A DNA stretch of 64,000 nucleotides. It comes from Clostridium sp. BJN0001 (GTDB lineage: Bacteria; Bacillota; Clostridia; Clostridiales; Clostridiaceae). Positions 17,696 through 25,501 of this stretch are shown in pieces. The stretch is taken from contig NZ_CP094971.1 in NCBI RefSeq assembly GCF_022869825.1, forward strand, positions 249,501-313,500. Reading direction: 5' to 3'. Numbering within the stretch: position 1 is the first letter of the stretch; each line of letters begins with the position of its first letter. The notes below the pieces were generated by a model, which worked only from the letters and a program-made list of their open reading frames with translations, was not told the origin of the DNA and made no database searches. Both the position numbers and the translations under genes were made by a program.

Positions 17696-19312
17696 TTGAA
17701 TACTATTACGGTAATTGTCAAATTAATGGGTGGACTGGGGCTATTTATTTATGGTATGAAGTTAATGGGTGACGGTTTAGAGAATGCAGCAGGAGAAGGA
17801 TTAAAAAATATCCTTGAAAAGGTAACCAAGAACAGAGTAATGGGCGTATTTATAGGAGCTGTAGTTACAGCAGTAATACAAAGTAGTAGTGCAACCACTG
17901 TAATGGTTGTTGGATTTGTTAATGCTGGACTTATGAGTCTTGCACAGGCAGCTGGTGTAATTATGGGGGCTAATATAGGTACTACTATTACAGCACAGCT
18001 TGTTGCATTTAAACTTGATGAAATAGCTCCATTATTTGTTTTTGCTGGAGCTATACTCGTAATGTTTGCAAAAGCGAAAAGAAGAAGAGAAATAGGAAAC
18101 ATAATACTTGGATTTGGTATATTATTTACAGGAATGGGACTTATGAGTACTTCTTTAGCACCTATTGCAAAATCTCCATTATTTGCAAATATACTTGTAG
18201 CAATTGGAGATAATTGGTTTATAGGAGTAATTGCAGGAAGCGCAATTACAGCAATACTTCAAAGCTCATCAGCAACTACTGGTATACTTATAGCACTTGC
18301 AACTACTGGAACTATAGATATACATCTTGCACTTCCTATAGTATTTGGATGTAATATAGGGACATGTATAACTGCAATTCTTGCAAGTATTGGAACAAAT
18401 AAGACAGCACATAAAGCAGCACTTCTTCATTTAGTATTTAACATTACAGGAACATTAATATTTCTTCCGTTTTTGGGACTTTTAGCAGAATTTGTACAAA
18501 AGTTAAGTCCTGGAGAAGTAAGCAGACAGATTGCAAATGCACATACAGTTTTCAATGTCGCTAATACATTCATACTTTTACCATTTACAAAATATATTAT
18601 TGTATTTGTAAATAAGATAATTCCATGTGAAGATAAGATTGAAAAACATGGACCGAAGTACATAGATGATAGACTTTTAGAAACTCCAGTAATAGCAGCT
18701 GGACAAGTTATCAAAGAAACAATAAGAATGGCAAATAAGGCTAAGAAGAATGTTGAACTTGCCATGAAAGGTTTTGTTGAATGTGATGAAAAATGTATAG
18801 GTGATGTTTACGAAAATGAAAAAATCATAAACATATTAGAAGAAAAGATAACAACTTATCTTGTAAAACTTGCAAAGTGTGAATTATCAGCTAAAGAAAA
18901 AGGAATAGTAGCATCTACATTTCATATAATAATAGATATTGAAAGAATAGGTGATCATGCTGAGAATATAGTTGATCTTGCAACTGAAAAGATAAATAAA
19001 AATTTAAAGTATAGTGAAGATGCAATAGATGAATTATATGAATTATATAATTCTACAATGAAAGCCGTAGACATAGCGATAGAAAGTTATGTAAAGAGAG
19101 ATGTTAACGAAGCAAAAAGTATTGAAGAGATAGAAGAAAAAATTGACAAGTATCAGAAATTATATAGAGATAAACATATACAAAGACTTTACGATGGAAA
19201 ATGTAATGCGTTTGCAGGAGCTATATATTTAGACATTATAAGTACATTCGAAAGAATAGGAGACCACGCCACTAATATAGCTGAAAGCGTAATTGAAAAT
19301 TATGTAAAGTAA
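17696..19312 (+). CDS. Na/Pi cotransporter family protein with PhoU-like domain
   Basis: The 538-residue protein has two Na/Pi-cotransporter repeats, each with the signature QSSSATT (about residues 63 and 186), within eight or more hydrophobic helices (residues 1-310). A C-terminal PhoU-like helical domain (about 340-530) carries two ERIGDHAENI/ERIGDHATNI motifs. It probably takes up phosphate with sodium or regulates it. The TTG at 17696 follows AAAGGAG; the nearby ATG at 17691 is out of frame and stops immediately. Confidence 0.92.
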   Translation: MNTITVIVKLMGGLGLFIYGMKLMGDGLENAAGEGLKNILEKVTKNRVMGVFIGAVVTAVIQSSSATTVMVVGFVNAGLMSLAQAAGVIMGANIGTTITAQLVAFKLDEIAPLFVFAGAILVMFAKAKRRREIGNIILGFGILFTGMGLMSTSLAPIAKSPLFANILVAIGDNWFIGVIAGSAITAILQSSSATTGILIALATTGTIDIHLALPIVFGCNIGTCITAILASIGTNKTAHKAALLHLVFNITGTLIFLPFLGLLAEFVQKLSPGEVSRQIANAHTVFNVANTFILLPFTKYIIVFVNKIIPCEDKIEKHGPKYIDDRLLETPVIAAGQVIKETIRMANKAKKNVELAMKGFVECDEKCIGDVYENEKIINILEEKITTYLVKLAKCELSAKEKGIVASTFHIIIDIERIGDHAENIVDLATEKINKNLKYSEDAIDELYELYNSTMKAVDIAIESYVKRDVNEAKSIEEIEEKIDKYQKLYRDKHIQRLYDGKCNAFAGAIYLDIISTFERIGDHATNIAESVIENYVK

Positions 19313-19388
19313 TAAAATAGCGAATAAAATATAAATACATGATGCATAATATTAATATGTTTGATTAAAAGACAGGAGGAAATCATTT

Positions 19389-20057
19389 ATGAGAACAAAA
19401 AGAATATTAAAGGTGTTATGTATTTTTTTTATACTTCTTTTTATATACCCATTTAATGGCAAATATGTTTTAGCTGAGAATACAGAAAGTAAAAAGATAA
19501 TACTTGTTGATCCAGGACATGGTGGAATAGATAGCGGTGCGAAATCTAAAAGTGGAACACTAGAGAAAGATATAAATCTTCAGATATCTTTAAAGCTTGG
19601 TGAAAAGCTTAAAGAAGAAGGTTATGAGGTGGTTTTTACACGAGAAGATGATTCCGAAATAAGTAGAAAGAAAGCAAAAGATTTAAAAGCAAGATGTGAT
19701 ATGAAACAAGATAAAAAATGTGATGCTTTTATATCAATTCATCAAAATACATTTCCACAGGAAAGTTGTTTTGGAGCACAGGTTTGGTATGCAGATAATG
19801 ATTCCAGTAGAAATTTTGCAGAGCTTGCACAGAATTCTTTAAAGGAAAATATAAATGATGGGAATAAGAGAGTAGCAAAGCCTGCTAAAGATCAATATAA
19901 AATTTTAAGAGATAGTTATAGTGGTCCATCAATTTTAGTCGAGTGTGGATTCTTATCAAATAATAAAGAGGAAAAAATGCTTAAGACTGATGAGCATCAA
20001 AATGATATTGTAGATGCTATTGTTAAAGCTGTAAATGAATATTTTAGTGAGAAATGA
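19389..20057 (+). CDS. cwlD: N-acetylmuramoyl-L-alanine amidase, CwlD-like
   Basis: The 222-residue protein has a signal peptide or membrane anchor (residues about 7-28) and an Amidase_3 domain: LVDPGHGGIDSGA (zinc His and Glu region), FTREDD, FISIHQNTF and ILVECGFLSNNKEE. Single-domain, roughly 220-residue exported forms match CwlD, which with PdaA makes muramic delta-lactam in spore cortex. Other Amidase_3 roles are not excluded. GACAGGAGGA precedes the ATG. Monocistronic. Confidence 0.85.
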   Translation: MRTKRILKVLCIFFILLFIYPFNGKYVLAENTESKKIILVDPGHGGIDSGAKSKSGTLEKDINLQISLKLGEKLKEEGYEVVFTREDDSEISRKKAKDLKARCDMKQDKKCDAFISIHQNTFPQESCFGAQVWYADNDSSRNFAELAQNSLKENINDGNKRVAKPAKDQYKILRDSYSGPSILVECGFLSNNKEEKMLKTDEHQNDIVDAIVKAVNEYFSEK

Positions 20058-20079
20058 TAGTTAAACTTTTATAGATAAT

Positions 20080-20168
20080 ACAGGGGGCTTTTACATATTT
20101 ATAGGAATACTTTTTTCTTCTTTTAAAATACTTTTCAAGAGGAATTATATTTTTTAAAAGCCCCCTGT
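20080..20168. repeat. Long-range inverted repeat around a 60-base loop
   Basis: ACAGGGGGCTTTTA at 20080 pairs with TAAAAGCCCCCTGT ending at 20168, a perfect GC-rich clamp in very AT-rich DNA. The 60-base interior is T-rich. No T-run follows the right arm, so it is not a standard terminator for cwlD. It could be the closing stem of a structured RNA. Confidence 0.6.
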
Positions 20169-20255
20169 GAAGACATAAATGTTGTTAAAATTTTTAGGAG
20201 AGTTTATTATTATGTTTGAGTTACTGTATAGGCAGATGTACTGTTTTAAAAAAAT

Positions 20256-20567
20256 TTAATATTCGTGATATCGTTTACCACAGCTTATAAATTTCATACA
20301 ATATATCTGTCTACTATATAATATATTATCTGTTTTCGTAAAATATGAATATTTATTATAAATTTTATAATTAGTATTAGCATTTACTGAATTTGTATCA
20401 GAATCTTCAAATGGATTAACTTCAATACTATTTCTAGGAGTAATATTATTTCGTGAAACAGTATTTTTTACGAAAAGATAAACATCATATATGATAAATA
20501 AAATAAGAATTATTGATATTAATAATATTATTATATTAACAATATTGCTGATTTTTTTTACATTCAT
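20256..20567 (-). CDS. Small membrane-anchored protein of unknown function
   Basis: I do not recognise this 103-residue protein. It has one strong membrane helix at residues about 9-29 and a polar tail rich in Asn and Tyr (NTVSRNNITPRNSIEVNPF, SRQIYCMKFISCGKRYHEY). AAAGGA lies about 8 bases before the ATG. It reads toward the cwlD end and away from the fumarase genes. Confidence 0.5.
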   Translation of the reverse strand: MNVKKISNIVNIIILLISIILILFIIYDVYLFVKNTVSRNNITPRNSIEVNPFEDSDTNSVNANTNYKIYNKYSYFTKTDNILYSRQIYCMKFISCGKRYHEY

Positions 20568-20701
20568 AAAATATATCCTTTAAAATAGAAAGTACTTATA
20601 ATAAACTTATTATAATAAATAAAAAATATTCCTTTTAAGAAGTTACGCTTGTAAAAATTTATAAGAATTAAACTAATAATTAATAAAAAGGAGATATGGG
20701 T

Positions 20702-21544
20702 ATGAGAGAATTAAGTGTAGAGAAAATAACAGAAGCAGTTAAAAATTTGGCAATTGAATCCAATTATTATTTAAGTGATGATGTAAAAAATGCACTTAAT
20801 AAATTTAAGGATGAAGAAACATGGGATATAGGAAAAGATGTTTTAGGAAAAATAATAGAAAATTCTAAAATAGCATCAGATGAGAAGATGCCTATCTGTC
20901 AGGACACAGGAATGTCCTGTGTTTTTTTAGAAATAGGACAAGATGTGCATTTAGTTGAAGGAAGTATTAAAGATGCTATAAATGAAGGAGTACGAGAAGG
21001 ATATAAAGAAGGATATTTAAGAAAATCAGTTGTAAAAGATCCGATAAGAAGAGAAAATACAAATGATAATACTCCAGCAGTAATTTATTATGATATTGTG
21101 TGTGGAGATAAAGTTAAGATAACTTTTGTACCTAAGGGCTTTGGCTCAGAGAATATGAGTAAAATAAAAATGCTTAAACCGTCTGATGGAATAGAAGGAG
21201 TTAAAAATTTTATAATAAATACAATAAAAGAAGCAGGTCCTAATCCATGTCCACCAATGGTTGTTGGAGTAGGTATAGGCGGAACTTTTGATAAAGCAGC
21301 TTTTTTAGCTAAGAAGGCACTTATAAGACCAGTTAATCAAAAAAATGAAGATGAATTTTATAAAAATTTAGAAATTGAACTTTTAGATACGATAAATAAA
21401 CTTGGGATAGGACCTCAAGGGTTTGGAGGAAGAACTACAGCGATAGGTCTTAATATAGAGACTTTTCCTACGCATATAGCAGGACTCCCTGTTGCTGTAA
21501 ATATAAGCTGCCATGCAACAAGACATAAAATGGTTATTCTTTAA
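20702..21544 (+). CDS. Class I fumarate hydratase, alpha subunit (or tartrate dehydratase alpha)
   Basis: The 280-residue protein matches the N-terminal catalytic half of class I iron-sulfur fumarases: MPICQDTGMSCVFLEIG, LRKSVVKDPIRRENTNDNTP, FVPKGFGSENMS and GVGIGGTFDKAAFLAKKAL, with GGRTTAIGLNIETFPTHIAGLPVAVN near the end. Cys residues at about 62, 178 and 276 are candidate [4Fe-4S] ligands. ATG 20702 is chosen over ATG 20696 because AAAAGGAG is 8 bases away rather than 2. It pairs with the beta gene 13 bases downstream. Confidence 0.9.
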   Translation: MRELSVEKITEAVKNLAIESNYYLSDDVKNALNKFKDEETWDIGKDVLGKIIENSKIASDEKMPICQDTGMSCVFLEIGQDVHLVEGSIKDAINEGVREGYKEGYLRKSVVKDPIRRENTNDNTPAVIYYDIVCGDKVKITFVPKGFGSENMSKIKMLKPSDGIEGVKNFIINTIKEAGPNPCPPMVVGVGIGGTFDKAAFLAKKALIRPVNQKNEDEFYKNLEIELLDTINKLGIGPQGFGGRTTAIGLNIETFPTHIAGLPVAVNISCHATRHKMVIL

Positions 21545-21557
21545 AGGGGGAAGAGAG

Positions 21558-22112
21558 ATGGAGATAAAATTAAAAACACCACTTACAGCCGAAAAGCTAA
21601 AAGATTTAAAAGCTGGAGATAGTGTATTATTAAGTGGGATAATTTACACAGCAAGAGATGCAGCACATAAAAGATTAATTGATCTTCTTAATGAAGGGAA
21701 AGAACTTCCTTTTAAAATAAAAGATGAAACTATATATTATGTAGGACCAAGTCCTGCAAAGCCAGGAAAAGTAATAGGATCAGCAGGGCCTACAACTAGT
21801 TATAGAATGGACGCATATGCTCCAAGACTTCTTGATTTGGGATTAAAAGCAATGATAGGCAAAGGAAAGAGAAATAAAGAAGTAATAGATGCGATAGTTA
21901 GAAATAAAGCAGTATATTTTGGAGCGATAGGTGGCGCTGCAGCATTAATTGGGAAAAGTATTGTAAAATCTGACATAATTGCTTATGAAGATTTAGGCGC
22001 TGAAGCAATAAGAAGACTTGAAGTAAAAGATATGCCTGTTGTTGTGATAATAGACTCTAAAGGCAATAATTTATATGAGATAGGAAAGAAGAAATATCTT
22101 GAATCTTTATAA
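21558..22112 (+). CDS. Class I fumarate hydratase, beta subunit (or tartrate dehydratase beta)
   Basis: The 184-residue protein matches the C-terminal domain of class I fumarases: LKAGDSVLLSGIIYTARDAAHKR, YYVGPSPAKPGKVIGSAGPTTSYRMD and MIGKGKRNKEVIDA. With the alpha subunit it interconverts fumarate and malate. Fumarase and L-tartrate dehydratase subunits look alike; the lack of tartrate genes favours fumarase. ATG 21558 follows GGGGGAAGAG. An IS3-family element lies about 20 bases after the stop codon. Confidence 0.9.
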   Translation: MEIKLKTPLTAEKLKDLKAGDSVLLSGIIYTARDAAHKRLIDLLNEGKELPFKIKDETIYYVGPSPAKPGKVIGSAGPTTSYRMDAYAPRLLDLGLKAMIGKGKRNKEVIDAIVRNKAVYFGAIGGAAALIGKSIVKSDIIAYEDLGAEAIRRLEVKDMPVVVIIDSKGNNLYEIGKKKYLESL

Positions 22113-22207
22113 TTGATAATTAAGAACTTATAGCCCCCCTAATTAGATTGGACAATATTAATTAAAATAATTAATATATAAATATGATAATTAGGAGGTC
22201 TTTTTAT

Positions 22208-22507
22208 ATGGAGAAAATTAAATTTAGAAGAACATTTACAGAGGAAGAAAGAGTTAAATTTGTTACTGAAGTTTTAGAGTCTGGAAGCAATATACTTATT
22301 GCTAAAAAATATGATATTAATGCTGTACAATTAAGCTATTGGGTAAATAATTACCGTAGATATAGGCAAACACTAGAACCAAAAGAACCAAAAGATACAA
22401 AATTGATACCTAATTATAAGCGCGAATATAAAAAAGCTCAGGAAAAAATTGAGGAGCAAAAACTAAAAATAGCTATTCTTGAAGATCTTCTAAAAAAAAA
22501 CAAATAA
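22208..22507 (+). CDS. IS3-family transposase OrfA
   Basis: The 99-residue protein has an N-terminal helix-turn-helix (FRRTFTEEERVKFVTEVLES ... IAKKYDINAVQLSYWVNNYR) and a C-terminal leucine-zipper-like coiled coil (AQEKIEEQKLKIAILEDLLKK). ATG 22208 lies 12 bases after GGAGG. It ends just after a run of nine A where OrfAB fusion is expected. Confidence 0.9.
   Translation: MEKIKFRRTFTEEERVKFVTEVLESGSNILIAKKYDINAVQLSYWVNNYRRYRQTLEPKEPKDTKLIPNYKREYKKAQEKIEEQKLKIAILEDLLKKNK
22492..22500 (+). other. Programmed -1 frameshift slippery site
   Basis: A run of nine A at the end of orfA, followed by C, is where the ribosome can slip from the orfA frame to the orfB frame. The orfB frame is open across it, with a stop just upstream at 22480. 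Confidence 0.75.
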
Positions 22508-23433
22508 CACTAGAATATAAAATTTTAAGTGCCCACAAATGGATTAAACTTGGATATAAAGTAACAATAGTACTTAAAATATTACGGATTTCTAGATCCA
22601 CATATTATTCAAAACAGAAATATATTGTTAAAAGAAGCTACGCTAACGTAGGTAGAAAGGTCCCTGGATACAGTTTAACATTCGATAATATCAAAATATC
22701 TGATATAACTATTCAAAAGTATATAACAGAAATTAGAAGTAAGAAAACATCGCGAAAATATGGATATAAAAAAGTTACCGGTGAGTTAAGATTTAGAAAG
22801 AAGTACAATTTAAAAATTAATAAGAAGAAAGTTAGAAGACTAATGAAAAATTTAAATTTATTAGGAAACTACTATAAAAGGCAGAAAAGAAGAATGTCAC
22901 GTACCTGCGAAAGCAGAAAAGTTACAGCTTCTAATCAATTATGGCAAATGGATATCAAATATGCATTTATTGCTGGTAATAAGAAAACAGCCTATATAAC
23001 TTCAATAATCGATGTTTTTGATAGAGAAATAGTGGCATATTCAATTGACCTATCTGCTACAGGTTCTGTTGCTAAAAAAGTTATGTTAGAAGCTCTATAT
23101 AACAGAGGCTTAAACTATGATAAAAATAAAACAGTAGTACTTCGTACCGATAACGGCAGTCAATTTATTAGTGGAGTTTTTGAGAAAGGATGCCTTGATG
23201 AAGGTGTTCTTCATGAAAGAATTCCAGTACACAGTCCAAATTATAATGCATTCATAGAATCATATCATAGATATCTTCAAGATGAATGCCTTACCGGAAT
23301 GATATATTGGAATTTAGATCACATAAAAAATGATGTAGGTGATTTTGTTTATAGATATAATCATGAGAGAATACATTCATCTATTGGATATATTCCTCCT
23401 CATGATTACTATCTAATGAAATTAGCAGCATAA
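22492..23433 (+). CDS. IS3-family transposase OrfB (produced by -1 frameshift)
   Basis: The frame is open from 22483 to 23433 without a start near its beginning, so it is expected as the second half of an OrfAB fusion made by -1 slippage on A9. It carries an HTH_21-like region (KYGYKKVTGELRFRKKYNLK) and an rve integrase core with the DDE residues in WQMDIKY, RTDNGSQF and NAFIESYH. Thirty-five residues separate the second Asp from Glu, the IS3 D35E spacing. It ends with the typical NHERIHSSIGYIPPHDYY. No disruption seen. Confidence 0.9.
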   Translation, partial: KKKQITLEYKILSAHKWIKLGYKVTIVLKILRISRSTYYSKQKYIVKRSYANVGRKVPGYSLTFDNIKISDITIQKYITEIRSKKTSRKYGYKKVTGELRFRKKYNLKINKKKVRRLMKNLNLLGNYYKRQKRRMSRTCESRKVTASNQLWQMDIKYAFIAGNKKTAYITSIIDVFDREIVAYSIDLSATGSVAKKVMLEALYNRGLNYDKNKTVVLRTDNGSQFISGVFEKGCLDEGVLHERIPVHSPNYNAFIESYHRYLQDECLTGMIYWNLDHIKNDVGDFVYRYNHERIHSSIGYIPPHDYYLMKLAA

Positions 23434-23494
23434 TTACAGAATATTAAGAACTAACGAGTATTAACTTAATATTGTCCATTTAACGGGGAGCCCT

Positions 23495-23760
23495 CCGAGG
23501 TGGAAATTCAATCTAATTGACAATGGACAATTTAGGTGGAAATTCCTACGGAATTTCATTATATGTTTTTTGCGATTCTCGCAAAAAAATAAAGCTTTCG
23601 CCTGAAGCGAAAGCTAAATCAATTCTATGTTTCTGCGTTAAAGCAGAAACTTCCACAATTGTCAATTGTCAATTTTTACATTAATTTAGGTTTCTGTGAT
23701 TTTGAGCAGAAACATCCCCATTTGTCATTTGTGCTTTGTCCTTTGATATTTGATATGTCA
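23495..23760 (-). repeat. Mosaic intergenic repeat, copy A
   Basis: Read on the minus strand from the deacetylase stop codon, the order is: heptamer tract (GACAAAGCACAAATGACAAA), palindrome GTTTCTGC..CAGAAAC (23690-23713), a second heptamer tract (ATTGACAATTGACAATTG), the same palindrome again (23629-23650), AGCTTTCGC..GCGAAAGCT (23593-23615), TTTTTTGCG..CGCAAAAAA (23566-23588) and GAAATTCC..GGAATTTC (23539-23557). It ends with ATTGTCC-type heptamers next to the IS3 right end. Confidence 0.85.
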
Positions 23761-23761
23761 T

Positions 23762-24535
23762 TTAATTATTAATTGAGTTAATCATTTTCTTAAATTCATC
23801 TAGTTTCATATAAGAGTTCATATAAATTCTATTTAAAGTGTATTTATTATATGTAGAATCAATAATGCCTCTTTTGCATGTAAAACCTAATGAATATCCA
23901 GCCTCTTTTGCTGCTTTTATTGTGTTTTCATCATAATCGCCAAATGGATAAGCAATTGATGTTATTTTCTTTCCTAAAGTTTTTTCTAATATTTCTTTTG
24001 ACTCTTTAAGCTCTAAAAGCTGTTTTTCATATGAAAGTTTACTTAAATGGCAATGTGTTTTTGTATGAGATTCAATATCTATTCCAAAGCTACTCATTTC
24101 TTTTAACTTATCTTTACTTAAGTAATATGAATCTTTAAGACCATCTGTAATATAAAAAATGGTTGCTTTCATATTAAGAGATTTAAGAGATGGAAAAGCA
24201 TATGTATAATTATCCATATATCCATCATCAAATGTTATCATAATAGTTTTTTTAGGAAGAGGTTTTTTATTTTCTATATAGTCATAGAAATCGGAAGCCG
24301 TTATAGCTGAAAAACCAGAATCCTTTATAAATTGAAGTTCACTTTTTAAAAGATCAGGAGGAATTGTAAGCTCATTTTTCCATGATGGATTTACAGAGTG
24401 ATAATATAAAACAGGGATTTTAATATTATCCATTTTAGTCGATGATAAAGCTTTTTTTGAAAAGAACATGAAAACAGATAATATTATTACTAATAAAATA
24501 ATAAAAAAAGTTTTGAGTTTTGGAAATCTAGTCAT
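23762..24535 (-). CDS. Polysaccharide deacetylase family protein
   Basis: The 257-residue protein has an N-terminal signal anchor (residues about 9-31) and a NodB-type deacetylase domain: VLYYHSVNP, MITFDDGYMDNY with the catalytic and metal Asp, IESHTKTHCHLSKL with the metal His residues, and SIAYPFGDYDENTI. It likely removes acetyl groups from an extracytoplasmic polymer such as peptidoglycan or an exopolysaccharide. AAAGGAG precedes the ATG. Monocistronic and divergent from the small protein and two-component genes. Confidence 0.9.
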   Translation of the reverse strand: MTRFPKLKTFFIILLVIILSVFMFFSKKALSSTKMDNIKIPVLYYHSVNPSWKNELTIPPDLLKSELQFIKDSGFSAITASDFYDYIENKKPLPKKTIMITFDDGYMDNYTYAFPSLKSLNMKATIFYITDGLKDSYYLSKDKLKEMSSFGIDIESHTKTHCHLSKLSYEKQLLELKESKEILEKTLGKKITSIAYPFGDYDENTIKAAKEAGYSLGFTCKRGIIDSTYNKYTLNRIYMNSYMKLDEFKKMINSINN

Positions 24536-24557
24536 AAAAATGTCTCCTTTATTATAC

Positions 24558-24586
24558 TTGACTCATTGTGTTAAAAAAGATATTCT
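24558..24586 (+). promoter_or_regulatory. Candidate promoter for the small membrane protein and two-component genes
   Basis: TTGACT (24558) and TATTCT (24581) are separated by 17 bases, upstream of the ribosome site at about 24593. The transcript would have a very short leader. Confidence 0.45.
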
Positions 24587-24604
24587 AAAAAGCAGGTGAT
24601 ACTA

Positions 24605-24775
24605 ATGAAAAAAATAAATATGAAAAAAATAAAAAAAGTAATTCTTATAGTCCTTCTTATTTTGTGCATTATTATTATTTTTTATGAGAAATACAAAACA
24701 GATAATAATAATCAATTAATAGAGAAAGTAAAAATTGAAAAAAATATTGAACCTGAAATAACTGATGCGAATTAA
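24605..24775 (+). CDS. 56-residue single-pass membrane protein upstream of a two-component system
   Basis: The ORF starts at an ATG preceded by AGGTGAT at a good spacing and encodes MKKINMKKIKKVILIV..., a basic N-terminus, one membrane helix (residues about 12-27) and a polar tail ending EKNIEPEITDAN. I do not recognise it. It lies 33 bases before the response regulator and is probably cotranscribed, so a sensory or accessory role is possible but is only inference. Confidence 0.6.
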   Translation: MKKINMKKIKKVILIVLLILCIIIIFYEKYKTDNNNQLIEKVKIEKNIEPEITDAN

Positions 24776-24808
24776 TTTTATAAATTTATAAAGATGGAGG
24801 CCTGCAAA

Positions 24809-25501
24809 ATGTATAATGTTTTAGTTGTTGATGACGAAAAAGAGATAAGAGATGCGATAGAGATATATTTAAGAGGAGAAAATTTAAAAGTATATAAGGC
24901 AGAAGATGGCCTTCAGGCACTTGATATATTGGAAGAAAAGACAATTCATCTTATTCTTCTTGATATAATGATGCCTAAATTAGATGGTATAAAAACATGT
25001 CTTAAGATAAGAGAAAAGAAAAATATGCCTATAATAATGCTTTCTGCTAAAAGCGAAGATACAGATAAGATATTAGGTCTTAATGTTGGAGCTGATGATT
25101 ATATAACTAAGCCTTTTAATCATCTTGAACTTCTTGCAAGAGTAAAATCTCAGCTTAGAAGATATCAAAAACCTCTTGATATAAAAGAAGGCGATGAAAT
25201 AATAAAGGTTAAAGATCTTAGTATAGATACAGCTGCTAAAAAAGTTACAGTACGTGGTGAGGAGATAAAAGTTACAGCTACAGAATATAAAATTCTGTTT
25301 CTTTTAGCATCAAACCTTGGACGAGTGTTTTCTATAAAGGAAATATATGAGAATGTGTGGGAAGAACCTTTTTATAGAAGTGAAAATACGGTAACTGTCC
25401 ACATAAGAAGAATAAGAGAGAAGATAGAGATTAATACGAAAGAACCTGAGTATATAAAGGTGGTGTGGGGAATTGGGTATAAAATTGAAAAAGAAGATTA
25501 A
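24809..25501 (+). CDS. OmpR/PhoB-family response regulator (VanR-like)
   Basis: The 230-residue protein has a receiver domain with the acidic pocket VVDDEKE, phosphoacceptor Asp about 51 in LILLDIMMPKLDG, and conserved Ser and Lys in MLSAKSE and YITKPFN. Its winged-helix DNA-binding domain (about 130-228) shows TATEYKILFLLASNLGRVFS and HIRRIREKIE. ATG 24809 follows GGAGG. It overlaps the histidine kinase gene and forms a pair with it. The layout resembles VanR-type regulators, but no resistance genes lie nearby. Confidence 0.92.
   Translation: MYNVLVVDDEKEIRDAIEIYLRGENLKVYKAEDGLQALDILEEKTIHLILLDIMMPKLDGIKTCLKIREKKNMPIIMLSAKSEDTDKILGLNVGADDYITKPFNHLELLARVKSQLRRYQKPLDIKEGDEIIKVKDLSIDTAAKKVTVRGEEIKVTATEYKILFLLASNLGRVFSIKEIYENVWEEPFYRSENTVTVHIRRIREKIEINTKEPEYIKVVWGIGYKIEKED

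Larger units (their letters stand above)
22132..23492 (+). mobile_element. IS3-family insertion sequence (IS150-like), apparently complete
   Basis: The element holds orfA, a -1 frameshift window and an uninterrupted orfB. Its imperfect terminal inverted repeats share TGGACAATATTAA (left 22149-22161; right as complement near 23468-23481) with C-rich outer ends (AGCCCCCC / GGGCTCCCC). I see no clear target duplication. It sits between the fumarase beta gene and a mosaic repeat region that continues directly after its right end. Confidence 0.85.

Noticed and set aside
23495..23760. CRISPR-like array in the repeat-rich intergenic DNA.
   Set aside because: Palindromes are of different kinds in fixed order, without uniform repeat length or unique spacers, and no cas genes are near.
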